The notes beneath the pieces were generated by a model. The model ran no database searches. It was not told the DNA's origin and saw only the letters and a list, made by a program, of their open reading frames with translations. Below are positions 16,535 to 24,107 of a DNA stretch of 49,226 nt, one piece after another. How positions within the stretch are numbered: the first letter of the stretch is position 1; every line of letters begins with the position of its first letter. Source of the stretch: JANXXV01 sp038230275 (GTDB lineage Bacteria; Acidobacteriota; Terriglobia; Bryobacterales; Bryobacteraceae). The stretch lies in the NCBI GenBank assembly GCA_038230275.1, contig JBBRNO010000036.1, positions 1 to 49,226 of the forward strand, read 5' to 3'. Position numbers and translations under genes: made by a program.

Positions 16535-17407
16535 CTACGGCTCGCGCACCGGGCGGAATCCCACCATTCGATACGCCAGAAACGATGGCCAGGCTGCGGC
16601 GCGAGCGTAGGACCGCAGATCGAGCGCATCCACAAAAAACGACCCCCCGCGCAGAATGCGGTAGGCCCCTGTTTCCGGACCTTTCGGGTTCTTGCGCGGC
16701 GACACCGAATAATACGTGCGGCCGTACCAATCCTGACACCACTCCATTACATTGCCTGCCATATCGAACGCCCCGTAGGGCGAAGAGTTGCTGTGGGTTT
16801 GCATTTCGCCGCGCTTAGCGCCGTCAAAATAGCCGATCTCCGTCACGGTGGCCGATTCCGCGCCGCCGACATAATTGGCACGAGTATGATCAATCTCGTT
16901 GCCCCAGGGGTAGCGCCGCTGGTCGGTGCCCCGGGCGGCCTTTTCCCACTCCGCTTCGGTGGGTAGGCGATACTTCTTTCCCGTCTTGGCGCTCAACCAA
17001 TTGCAATAGGCCACGGCTGAATCCCAGTTCACTCCTATCAACGGGTAATTGTCGCTATTGGTTGTCCCGCCGCCATGATTTTTGGCATCCGCCCAATAGG
17101 AGCCCTGCTCTTTGGGCACCACTTTTCCGCCGGGCCAGAATTTTGCGTCTTCGTAGCCGGGATCTTCGCGAAACCGCTTCCATTCGGCGTTGGTTACCTC
17201 GTACTTGCCAATGTAAAAGGCGTCTAGCTCCACGGTGTGCACAGGCCGCTCGCGCGATTCGCCGTCGCCGAAATTGTCCCCCATCTGAAAGGCGCCGGCC
17301 GGAACGTAGACGAAGTCTCCGTGTCCGTCATTCACTGTTTTCGACGCGCTGGCTGCCTGGACGGCCGCCGCGGAAATTAGCAGCGCAAGAGGGAAATAAC
17401 CGCGCAT
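16535..17407 (-). CDS. Secreted SUMF1/FGE-sulfatase-fold protein lacking the catalytic cysteines
   Basis: The 290-residue product has a signal peptide (about 1-22) and a complete formylglycine-generating-enzyme-type fold: FVYVPAGAFQMGDNFGDGE, PVHTVELDAFYIGKYEVTNAEW, YPLIGVNWDSAVAYCNWL, YRLPTEAEWEKAARG, GAFDMAGNVMEWCQDWYG and YRILRGGSF. In true FGEs the segment after RGGSW carries the two copper-binding active-site cysteines. Here that segment reads RGGSFFVDALDLRSYARAAA with no cysteine, so sulfatase activation is unlikely. Related roles of the fold include ligand-binding domains and EgtB/PvdO-type proteins. No sulfatase gene is nearby. It is second in the operon, with a 1-bp gap after the esterase. 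Confidence 0.85.
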   Translation of the reverse strand: MRGYFPLALLISAAAVQAASASKTVNDGHGDFVYVPAGAFQMGDNFGDGESRERPVHTVELDAFYIGKYEVTNAEWKRFREDPGYEDAKFWPGGKVVPKEQGSYWADAKNHGGGTTNSDNYPLIGVNWDSAVAYCNWLSAKTGKKYRLPTEAEWEKAARGTDQRRYPWGNEIDHTRANYVGGAESATVTEIGYFDGAKRGEMQTHSNSSPYGAFDMAGNVMEWCQDWYGRTYYSVSPRKNPKGPETGAYRILRGGSFFVDALDLRSYARAAAWPSFLAYRMVGFRPVREP

Positions 17408-17408
17408 A

Positions 17409-18236
17409 CTACTCCTTACCTCCGGGAATAAAGCCGCTCTGCTTCAGAAAGTGTTCCAGGCGTGGCATCCAATCGGAGTAGATTCCGTTCGTTGAGCCGC
17501 TACCAAAGCCGTGGCGTCCCTTCTGGTAGACGTGAATTTCGGCGACCGCGCCAGCCTTGGTGAGGTCTGCGAACAATTGGGCGGAACCGATGGCATTGCC
17601 GCGATCGGCGGCGGCGCACAGTAGAAAGGTTGGTGGGAAATCCTTCAACGATTCATCAGGCGCGCCACGGCCAGGCCCGTAGACCAAACCGAGATAGTCG
17701 GGGCGTGAGCTCTGGCGGTCAATGGGATCCGCGGCGGCCGGATCTCCGGGGCCGGAGGCGGCGGCGACCGAACGTCCCAGGCTGGACCCGGCGGAAAAGC
17801 CGATGAAGCCTACGCGCTTGGGGTCCAGTTTGAACTCCGCGGCGCGGGAACGGACCAGCTGCATGGCCCGCTTCCCGTCCAGGATGCGCGCTTTGTCGTC
17901 ATAGCGCGGGGACAGCCGGTAGGTGAGGATGAACGCGGTAACGCCCCAGTCGTTGTAGCGTTCGGCGATGTCCATGCCTTCCACGCCGTACATCAGCATG
18001 ATGTTGCCGCCGCCCGGGGCTACAATAACGGAACCGCCGTTGCGGTGGTTTTCCGGGGGAAGAAAAACGGTCAGGAACGGGGTGTCCAGCGGCGCGGTTC
18101 CCAATGCGAGGGGCACCTTGCCTTCTTCCCACAGCGGGATATTGTAGTTGGCGGGAACAGATTCTTTGCCGGCCGCGAACAGTACGCCGGCAAAGACGAC
18201 GGTGGCGAACAGAGCACGCCGGAGTGCAGTAGCCAT
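17409..18236 (-). CDS. Secreted alpha/beta-hydrolase, esterase of the acetyl-xylan/BD-FAE type
   Basis: A 275-residue protein with a signal peptide (about 1-21). The oxyanion region is VAPGGG (about 72-77), the nucleophile is Ser148 in GFSAGSS, an acid lies in CAAADRGN, and the catalytic His is in GRHGFG near the C-terminus. The overall pattern fits the esterase/lipase group that deacetylates plant polysaccharides or removes small acyl groups. It is the first gene of a three-gene minus-strand operon with the FGE-fold and TIGR03067 proteins. Its start lies 96 bp from rpmH, divergently transcribed; the intervening AT-rich stretch (18237-18290) probably carries its promoter. Confidence 0.85.
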   Translation of the reverse strand: MATALRRALFATVVFAGVLFAAGKESVPANYNIPLWEEGKVPLALGTAPLDTPFLTVFLPPENHRNGGSVIVAPGGGNIMLMYGVEGMDIAERYNDWGVTAFILTYRLSPRYDDKARILDGKRAMQLVRSRAAEFKLDPKRVGFIGFSAGSSLGRSVAAASGPGDPAAADPIDRQSSRPDYLGLVYGPGRGAPDESLKDFPPTFLLCAAADRGNAIGSAQLFADLTKAGAVAEIHVYQKGRHGFGSGSTNGIYSDWMPRLEHFLKQSGFIPGGKE

Positions 18237-18332
18237 GAAGATACTGTATACTAATATTTTTGGGATTTCTCTTAACTTTCACATCAGCTTGGCGTCCGGT
18301 ACCAATGGTGTTGGGCGCTGCCAGGAACATAG

Positions 18333-18500
18333 ATGCCAAAACGTACTTTTCAGCCGAATAACCGCAAGCGGGCCAAGACTCATGGATTCCGTGAGCGTAT
18401 GAAAACAAAGGACGGCCGTGCCGTTCTCGCCCGCCGGCGCGCCAAAGGGCGCCACAAGCTCACGGTCAGTGACGAACGCCGCGTTCGAAACGCCGAGTAA
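18333..18500 (+). CDS. rpmH: Ribosomal protein bL34
   Basis: A 55-residue protein beginning MPKRTFQPNNRKRAKTHGFR and containing MKTKDGRAVLARRRAKGRHK, the unmistakable bL34 sequence of the large ribosomal subunit. It heads the conserved rpmH-rnpA-yidD-yidC-jag-mnmE cluster. Its 3' half (from 18418) overlaps out of frame with the likely start of rnpA. The C-terminal extension TVSDERRVRNAE is a little longer than in most bacteria (44-46 residues is usual). Confidence 0.97.
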   Translation: MPKRTFQPNNRKRAKTHGFRERMKTKDGRAVLARRRAKGRHKLTVSDERRVRNAE

Positions 18501-18882
18501 TCCGATCTCCGTTGAAGGCGGCGGTTTTGGCTTCCCTAAAGCGAGCCGGATTCTCCGTTCCAGCGATTTCCGCAAAGTTTATGACGAAGGCTTTCGTTTC
18601 TCCTGCCAGCATTTCGCGGCGTTTTGCCTCGCGGATATGGACGGGAAAGTGGCCCCACAGGACGGACCGAAGTTCGGCTTCACCGCTTCCCGTGCCATGG
18701 GAAATGCCGTGGTGCGCAACCGCATGAGACGGCGCATGAGAGAATCCGTGCGGCTGCGTCCGGCCGGCCTGGACGCGAAATGGTGCATCGTCTTCAATCC
18801 GCGTAAGCCGATTTTGACGGCTGAGCGGGACGCCATCGATCGGGACCTCAAGAGGTTGCTTCGACAATGCGCGAACTCCTGA
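18418..18882 (+). CDS. rnpA: Ribonuclease P protein component, start inside rpmH
   Basis: RnpA binds the RNase P RNA and helps process tRNA 5' ends. The family core begins near residue 40 (FPKASRILRSSDFRKVYDEG) and includes the basic RNRMRRRMRES helix (about residues 101-111). Between the rpmH stop (18500) and that core there is no ATG, GTG or TTG in frame. The only standard start is GTG at 18418, inside rpmH, preceded by AAAGGA (18407-18412) five bases upstream. This gives 154 residues with a Ser/Gly/Pro-rich N-terminal extension of about 38. Thermus uses a similar rnpA-within-rpmH arrangement. Rare ATC (18505) or ATT (18550) starts are the alternatives. It overlaps yidD by 16 bp. Confidence 0.92.
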   Translation: MPFSPAGAPKGATSSRSVTNAAFETPSNPISVEGGGFGFPKASRILRSSDFRKVYDEGFRFSCQHFAAFCLADMDGKVAPQDGPKFGFTASRAMGNAVVRNRMRRRMRESVRLRPAGLDAKWCIVFNPRKPILTAERDAIDRDLKRLLRQCANS

Positions 18883-19076
18883 TCGGTTTCATGCGTTTCT
18901 ATCAAAGATGGCTCTCGCCGATGCTGCCTTCTGCCTGCCGGTTTCACCCTACTTGTTCTGAATATATGGCACAAGCCATTCAAATGCATGGTGTTACCCG
19001 GGGAGTGGGCCGGGGAATCAAACGCCTGTTGCGGTGCCACCCGTTTCATGCGGGCGGTTTCGACCCTGTCAAATAG
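18867..19076 (+). CDS. yidD: Membrane protein insertion efficiency factor YidD
   Basis: A 69-residue protein with the YidD signature: MRFYQRWLSPMLPSACRFHP, TCSEYMAQAI, then a basic GIKRLLRCHPFHAGGFDPV end. The three cysteines and RxCxPxH-like pattern are conserved. It associates with the inner membrane and helps YidC-dependent insertion. It overlaps the end of rnpA by 16 bp and is followed 11 bp later by yidC. Confidence 0.95.
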   Translation: MRELLIGFMRFYQRWLSPMLPSACRFHPTCSEYMAQAIQMHGVTRGVGRGIKRLLRCHPFHAGGFDPVK

Positions 19077-19087
19077 CGAAATCCAAC

Positions 19088-20815
19088 ATGTCCGATCCAG
19101 ATAACGGAACACCCCAGCCGAAAAAGCCTGAAACCAAAGAAATGTCGATGGAGACGCGGCTGCTGATCAGCTTCGTCCTGATGGGCGTCGTACTCTTCGC
19201 GACCCAGTATCTCTTCAAGCCCGCCGTGCCCGAGAAGGGGCATGAGAAGACCGGCACCGTCAAACAGACCGAGGCCGTGACGCCGCAGACGCAGGCAGAA
19301 AAGCCGCCGCCCGCCGCCGAGCCCAGCGCTGCGCCGCCGGCAGGGACCGTGGCAGCTGCCAGAGACGAAGAGTTCACCATTGAAACGGCTGTTTACAAAG
19401 TGGTGTTTCTGAATCGTGGAGCGGTGGTAAAGAGCTGGACGCTGAAGAAGTATCGGGACGGAAAAGATAAGCCGTTGGAGTTGGTGAACGGCGCCGCCGC
19501 GGCGAAGGTTTACTACCCGTTCGCCGTGCTGCTCAAAAATCAGAAGACATCTACCGACGTCAACCAGTCTTTGTTCGTAGCCAAACCGGCGGCGGATGGC
19601 TTGGGTGTGGATTACGAGTTTTCGAACGGCAAGACCACGGCACGGAAGTCGTTCCGCTTTGAGCAGAACAGTTATCTTAGCCAAGTGAGTTCAGAGGTGC
19701 TGGAGGGAACCGCTCCGGTGCCGCACTTACTGGCCTGGCGCGGCGGGTTTGGCGATGCCAGCGTGGTGAACGCGTCGGCCGGCCAACATAGCCTGCACTA
19801 TGACACGGCGCAGAACAAGCTGATTGTTCAGGACGCGAAAGCCGCTAAGGATGGCCCTGTCACCAACAGCGGGAACTATTCGTTCGCCGGGCTGGAGGAT
19901 CCCTTCTTCGCGATTGTGGTGCTGCCGAAGGGGCAGGTGGAAATCCAGACTTTGCAAGATGCGTTGCCTTCGATCGCGGATCCCGCTAAGGAAGAGCCGC
20001 ACGTGGGCGCAGCGATGGGCGGCGACGGCGTCAACCGGTTTGCGATGTTCCTTGGGCCGAAGGACATCGATCTATTGAAAAAGATCGATCCGAAGCTGGA
20101 AAACATTGTGGATTTCGGCTGGTTCGGCATTCTGGCGAAGCCGCTGTTCCTCTCCCTCAACTGGGTGAACGACAAGTACGTTCACAATTACGGCTGGTCC
20201 ATCGTGCTGGTTACCATCGCCATCAACTTCCTGCTGCTGCCGCTGAAATTCTCCAGCTTGAAGTCGATGAAGAAGATGCAGATGCTGCAGCCGCAGATTG
20301 CCGCCATCAACGACAAATACAAGAACATCGGCATTCGCGATCCGAAAAAGGCCGACCAGAACGCGGAAACCATGGCGCTGTACAAGGCCAATGGCGTCAA
20401 TCCGATGGGCGGCTGCATGCCGCTGGCGCTGCAAATTCCCTTTTTCATTGCCTACTATAAGGTGCTCAGCGTTTCTATTGAAATGCGCGGTGCTCACTGG
20501 TTGTGGGTCACCGATCTTTCGCAGCCGGAAACGCTGGCCATTCACATCCTGCCGTTGCTGATGATTGGAACGCAGTTCCTGCTGCAGAGAATGACGCCCA
20601 GCACCACGGCGGATCCGGCGCAGCAGAAGGTAATGATGCTGATGCCGCTGATGATGGGCTTTTTTTTCTACAGTGCCCAGAGCGGACTGGTGTTATACTG
20701 GCTTACCGGAAACGTGGTGGGATTGGCGCAGCAGTGGTTTTTCAACCGGGCTAGTTCTACCCCTTTGACAACGCAACTCACCCCGGCCCCAAAAAAGAAG
20801 AACGGCAGGAATTGA
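19088..20815 (+). CDS. yidC: Membrane protein insertase YidC
   Basis: A 575-residue insertase of the Gram-negative type. The N-terminal membrane helix is at about 22-42 (LLISFVLMGVVLFATQYLF). A large periplasmic beta domain spans about 95-360. The conserved five-helix core has NPMGGCMPLALQIPFFIAYY and the C-terminal FFYSAQSGLVLYWLTGNVVG. The presence of the long periplasmic domain supports a two-membrane envelope. The ATG at 19088 is chosen because an in-frame extension to 19034 would overlap yidD. The linker after the first helix is Pro/Ala/Lys-rich. It ends 3 bp before the jag-like gene. Confidence 0.95.
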   Translation: MSDPDNGTPQPKKPETKEMSMETRLLISFVLMGVVLFATQYLFKPAVPEKGHEKTGTVKQTEAVTPQTQAEKPPPAAEPSAAPPAGTVAAARDEEFTIETAVYKVVFLNRGAVVKSWTLKKYRDGKDKPLELVNGAAAAKVYYPFAVLLKNQKTSTDVNQSLFVAKPAADGLGVDYEFSNGKTTARKSFRFEQNSYLSQVSSEVLEGTAPVPHLLAWRGGFGDASVVNASAGQHSLHYDTAQNKLIVQDAKAAKDGPVTNSGNYSFAGLEDPFFAIVVLPKGQVEIQTLQDALPSIADPAKEEPHVGAAMGGDGVNRFAMFLGPKDIDLLKKIDPKLENIVDFGWFGILAKPLFLSLNWVNDKYVHNYGWSIVLVTIAINFLLLPLKFSSLKSMKKMQMLQPQIAAINDKYKNIGIRDPKKADQNAETMALYKANGVNPMGGCMPLALQIPFFIAYYKVLSVSIEMRGAHWLWVTDLSQPETLAIHILPLLMIGTQFLLQRMTPSTTADPAQQKVMMLMPLMMGFFFYSAQSGLVLYWLTGNVVGLAQQWFFNRASSTPLTTQLTPAPKKKNGRN

Positions 20816-20818
20816 TCT

Positions 20819-21382
20819 GTGGAAGACCAACAGTTACCAGCCGCTAAGCTGGACACGGCAAAAATCGAAGCGTTTCTCAGCAACACGCTAAAGCGCGCCG
20901 GCTTCTCGCTGCAGTTCCAGGTAGGGAAGGCGGCCAGCCTTCATGCCGACTTTGAAAACCCCGAACTAGTAGTCAAGTTTACCGGTGCGGATGTTGATTT
21001 GCTGCTTTCCAATAAGGCTGAGTTACTGCTGGCGCTGGAACAACTGACCATGGAAATGTTGCGGCTGACGGCGAATGAGCATTCGCTGATTCAGTTCGAT
21101 GCGAACGACTACCGCATGCTGCGAATTGAGGAATTGCGGCTGAGCGCGCTGACGGTGGCCGAGAAAGTGAAGAAGAGCCGCGTCCCATTCGAGTTCAACC
21201 CGATGAACAGCCGGGAGCGGCGGATTATCCATCTGGCGCTGCGAAACGAACCCGAAGTCCGGAGCGAAAGTGCGGGAATGGGTCCTTACCGGCAGGTGAT
21301 TGTGTACCCGGCGGGCATGCCGTCGGCCCCGTTAAAGAACCGTCCTCAGCCGCCCTCGCGGCCCCCATCGCGCCGGCGCTAG
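20819..21382 (+). CDS. jag: Jag/KhpB-like R3H-domain RNA-binding protein
   Basis: This 187-residue protein has a GTG start 3 bp after yidC. Residues about 35-105 fit the KH-II-like half of SpoIIIJ-associated (Jag/KhpB) proteins (VVKFTGADVDLLLSNKAELLLALEQL), although the typical GxxG loop is hard to see. Residues about 120-170 are the R3H domain: NSRERRIIHLAL with the RxxxH pair, then SAGMGPYRQVIVYP. The N-terminal Jag_N domain found in Firmicutes is absent. The tail is Pro/Arg-rich. The role is probably RNA binding coupled to envelope or cell-division control, inferred from the family. Confidence 0.88.
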   Translation: MEDQQLPAAKLDTAKIEAFLSNTLKRAGFSLQFQVGKAASLHADFENPELVVKFTGADVDLLLSNKAELLLALEQLTMEMLRLTANEHSLIQFDANDYRMLRIEELRLSALTVAEKVKKSRVPFEFNPMNSRERRIIHLALRNEPEVRSESAGMGPYRQVIVYPAGMPSAPLKNRPQPPSRPPSRRR

Positions 21383-21437
21383 GAGAATCGCTAGTTTAAG
21401 GAAGATTTCAGTGAACCAACGTCTGAGCACGCGTGTC

Positions 21438-21513
21438 GACTACCGCTCCTTTACAGTCGCGGCTCGGTTGAATCATGCGCTAACTGAGCCGCGACTGTAA
21501 GGGAGCGGTAGTC
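21438..21513. repeat. Large perfect-looking palindrome (REP/MITE-like) between jag and mnmE
   Basis: The arms 21438-21469 and 21482-21513 pair over 32 positions with only two non-Watson-Crick pairs, both G-U if transcribed, around a 12-nt loop (GAATCATGCGCT). The left arm (21442-21467) is identical over 26 bases to 7914-7939. It is likely a copy of a dispersed intergenic repeat. As RNA it would form a very stable hairpin 57 bp before the mnmE start and could terminate or stabilise the upstream message. No terminal T-run is present. Confidence 0.85.
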
Positions 21514-21570
21514 AGATTTCCTCGAACACGATTTTCCGGGCTTAAGTTAGCGCCTATTAGGACACCAGCT

Positions 21571-22914
21571 TTGCAGCTTCACGATACAATTGCCGCAATT
21601 TCCACCCCCGCTGGACGCGGTGGCTTGGGAATTGTGCGGCTGTCCGGTAGCGGATCGCGGCAAATCGCAGCGGACATTCTCAAATTCGCGAAGGCGCACG
21701 AATGGCGCGACTGGTCGGCTGCACTCGCGGACCTTCTCGATTCCAGCGGAAGCACCATCGATCATGTAGTAGTTACGTTTTTCAAATCGCCCCGATCCTA
21801 CACCGCGCAGGACGTAGTGGAGATCGCCTGCCATGGTTCACCTGTTGTGCTTCGTCATTGTCTGGACCGGGCCTGTGCAGCGGGTGCGCGGCTGGCCGAA
21901 CCCGGCGAGTTTACGCTTCGTGCCTACTTGAACGGCCGGCTTGACCTCCCCCAGGCGGAAGCAGTTCGCGATTTGATTGAATCCACCACGCTCTATCAAG
22001 CTCGTGTGGCAGCGCAGCAGGTGGAAGGTTCCGTGTCGCGGCGCATCGCCCCGCTGAAGGAACAACTGGTGGAACTGATTTCGCTGCTGGAAGCGGGCAT
22101 CGATTTCGCCGAGGATGATGTCAGCGTGGCCCCGGCGGAAGAGATCGAGCGCAGGCTGATCCCGATCCGCCAAGGGCTCAGCGCGCTGGTGCGGTCATTT
22201 GCATTCGGAAAACTGGTGCACTCGGGCTTCGCCCTGGCCATTGCCGGACGGCCGAATGTGGGCAAGAGTAGCCTGTTCAATTGCCTGCTGGAGCAGGACC
22301 GGGCCATCGTGACGGACATCCCCGGCACCACCCGGGATGCGGTTTCCGAGACGGCATCCGTCGGCGGCATCCCGGTTCGATTCGTGGACACCGCGGGGAT
22401 CCGCGCAGGGCAAGACGTAGTGGAAAATCTTGGCATTGAGCGGAGCTATCAGGCGATTGCCGACGCGGATCTGGCGCTGGTGGTGGTGGACGGATCGGTG
22501 GCGCTGCAGGCGGAAGACCAGCGCATCATCGATCGCGCGCGGCGTCATGGACGCTACCTGGTTGTCGCCAACAAAGCGGACTTGGGATGCGTGGTGAAGG
22601 ATGCGGTTTGCGTCTCCGCGTTGACTGGCGAGGGGATCGAGGCGCTTCGAGCGCAAATCCTCGCGGCCATTTCGCCTGAAGGCGCGTTTGCCCAGGAAGA
22701 TGGTTTCATCACCAGCCTGCGGCACGAACAGTTGCTGCGCGAGAGCATCGACGCGCTGGAACAGGCAGCAGCGGCGGCGCGGAATTCAATCCCTCACGAG
22801 ATGCTGCTGCTGGATCTTTACGGGGCCCTGCGTCCGATCGACGCCATCACCGGCGCGACCACGGCGGACGACATCCTGAACCGCATCTTCGCTACATTTT
22901 GCATTGGGAAATAG
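21571..22914 (+). CDS. mnmE: tRNA modification GTPase MnmE
   Basis: This 447-residue enzyme, with MnmG, adds the aminomethyl-type group at U34 of certain tRNAs. The N-terminal tetrahydrofolate-binding domain starts DTIAAISTPAGRGGLGIVR. The helical domain contains the inserted G domain with G1 GRPNVGKSS (226-234), G2/switch DIPGTTRD, G3 DTAG and G4 NKAD. The C-terminal CIGK (444-447) with its essential Cys is intact. The start is TTG at 21571 with TTAGGA about 8 bases upstream; no ATG is available near the conserved N-terminus. No mnmG is in the window. It follows the rpmH cluster as in many bacteria. Confidence 0.95.
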   Translation: MQLHDTIAAISTPAGRGGLGIVRLSGSGSRQIAADILKFAKAHEWRDWSAALADLLDSSGSTIDHVVVTFFKSPRSYTAQDVVEIACHGSPVVLRHCLDRACAAGARLAEPGEFTLRAYLNGRLDLPQAEAVRDLIESTTLYQARVAAQQVEGSVSRRIAPLKEQLVELISLLEAGIDFAEDDVSVAPAEEIERRLIPIRQGLSALVRSFAFGKLVHSGFALAIAGRPNVGKSSLFNCLLEQDRAIVTDIPGTTRDAVSETASVGGIPVRFVDTAGIRAGQDVVENLGIERSYQAIADADLALVVVDGSVALQAEDQRIIDRARRHGRYLVVANKADLGCVVKDAVCVSALTGEGIEALRAQILAAISPEGAFAQEDGFITSLRHEQLLRESIDALEQAAAAARNSIPHEMLLLDLYGALRPIDAITGATTADDILNRIFATFCIGK

Positions 22915-22948
22915 AATGGATGGCGCTCTCGCCGCTCTTTCCGGGTAT

Positions 22949-23206
22949 ATGAGCGATACTCGAAGTACAGTGACTACAAACGACACCTCTCCGAAAGCGC
23001 GCGCGGTCTATTTCCAACGCCTTTCAGCGATGACACCTTCCGAAAGAGTTCGCCTTGGCGTCGGGCTTTGCGAAGCCGGACAATCCCTGCAGTGGGCCGC
23101 CGCCCGTCGAAAGTACCCAGAGGCGAACGAGGGGGAACTCGTTTTCCAGATAGCCGTCACCAGGTTTGGGGAGGAACTTGCGAGAAAAGCCTACCGCCGG
23201 TCATGA
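22949..23206 (+). CDS. Small conserved-type protein paired with a nucleotidyltransferase (antitoxin-like position)
   Basis: An 85-residue frame (ATG 22949; a start at 22904 would overlap mnmE). The segment MTPSERVRLGVGLCEAGQSL followed by an RKYPEANEGELVFQIAVTRFGEEL helix resembles small helical proteins often found directly upstream of DUF6036/AbiEii-type nucleotidyltransferase genes. That kind of pair has been suggested to be toxin-antitoxin-like. Its stop overlaps the downstream ATG (ATGA), which fits this. The partner is broken here, so the gene may be a leftover. Function is inferred from position only. Confidence 0.55.
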   Translation: MSDTRSTVTTNDTSPKARAVYFQRLSAMTPSERVRLGVGLCEAGQSLQWAAARRKYPEANEGELVFQIAVTRFGEELARKAYRRS

Positions 23207-23683
23207 TGTCTCCTTCGGCTGTTTTTGACCTCCTGCGCTACGCGGTCGGAGGTTCCTGGGCCAGCACTGCATTTGGCGAGCCTCGCTTTACTAACGATGT
23301 GGACATTTTGGCGGAGTTCACGGAAGCGAACCTTCCTGATTTTATCGGCTTCCTGTCCGATCGGTTCTATGCGCATGCCGAAGACGCCGAGAGCGCGTCG
23401 GGCCGCGGCAGACCCTTCAACTTGATTCACCTGGATACTGCGCGGTCTTCCTCGAAGACACAGGGCTGTCGCAGCGGCCTACACCCTTCCTTACACCCGA
23501 AGATATTTTGCTGGCCAAATTGTATTGGTTCCGTTTGGGAGGCGAAGTATCCGAGGTGCAGTGGCGCGACATTCAAGGCGTCGTGCGCGGGTGCGCCACG
23601 AATTTTGATTACGCCTACCTCGAACGAAGTGCCGCTCTACTAAAGGTTCAAGATCTGTTGAAACGTGGGTTGAGCGACGCTTA
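23203..23683 (+). pseudogene. Frameshifted nucleotidyltransferase (DUF6036/AbiEii-like)
   Basis: The first frame (from 23203) encodes VGGSWASTAFGEPRFTNDVD, the GS...D-x-D nucleotidyltransferase core, up to about RPFNLIHLD near 23438. Homology then moves to the next frame, which encodes VFLEDTGLSQ, FLTPEDILLAKLYWFRLGGE, VSEVQWRDIQGVVRG and a C-terminal helix ending at the TAA 23681-23683. The linker between the halves is shorter than in relatives, and the helix before GGSWAS also seems deleted (LLRYAVGGS). So there are internal deletions plus a frameshift. A sequencing error alone would not explain the missing pieces. It follows the small ORF with ATGA overlap and converges on nusB. Confidence 0.75.
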
Positions 23684-23689
23684 ACGCGT

Positions 23690-24106
23690 TTATACCAACT
23701 GCTTGCGGACGGAATCCAGCACGCCGTTCACGAACGCCACGGAATCATCGCCGGAAAATCGGCGCGACAGATCCAGCGCTTCGTCAATCACAATAGCCGG
23801 CGCAATCTTCTTCATCATCAGTTCGTAAATTGCCATGCGAATGATGTTCCGGTCCACGGCCGGCATGCGTTCGATGCGCCAGTTCTCCGAATGTTCCACG
23901 ATCTGCTTATCGATTTCAGCGGTACGGGCGGCAGTGCCCCGGACCAACTCTTCCATAAAGCCGTCGCGGGGCGGTTGCTTCTCATGCTCTTCCGAATAGA
24001 GAGAATCGTAATAGCCTGCCAGGGCTTCATCCACGCCGATATGGCGGATATCGCACTGATACAGAATCTGCACCGCGCGATGCCTGGATCTGTGACGGGA
24101 AGCCAT
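23690..24106 (-). CDS. nusB: Transcription antitermination factor NusB
   Basis: A 138-residue all-helical protein with SRHRAVQILYQCDI at the N-terminus and the C-terminal pattern VDRNIIRMAIYELM, PAIVIDEALDLSRRF and FVNGVLDSV typical of NusB. It binds boxA RNA with NusE (S10) for rRNA antitermination. It is the last gene of a minus-strand set, 1 bp after ribH; the ribH-nusB order is widely conserved. Confidence 0.95.
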   Translation of the reverse strand: MASRHRSRHRAVQILYQCDIRHIGVDEALAGYYDSLYSEEHEKQPPRDGFMEELVRGTAARTAEIDKQIVEHSENWRIERMPAVDRNIIRMAIYELMMKKIAPAIVIDEALDLSRRFSGDDSVAFVNGVLDSVRKQLV

Positions 24107-24107
24107 A

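Noticed and set aside
18237..18332. Possible replication origin next to rpmH
   Set aside because: The gap is 96 bp with no TTATCCACA-type DnaA boxes and no dnaA upstream; an esterase operon lies there instead.
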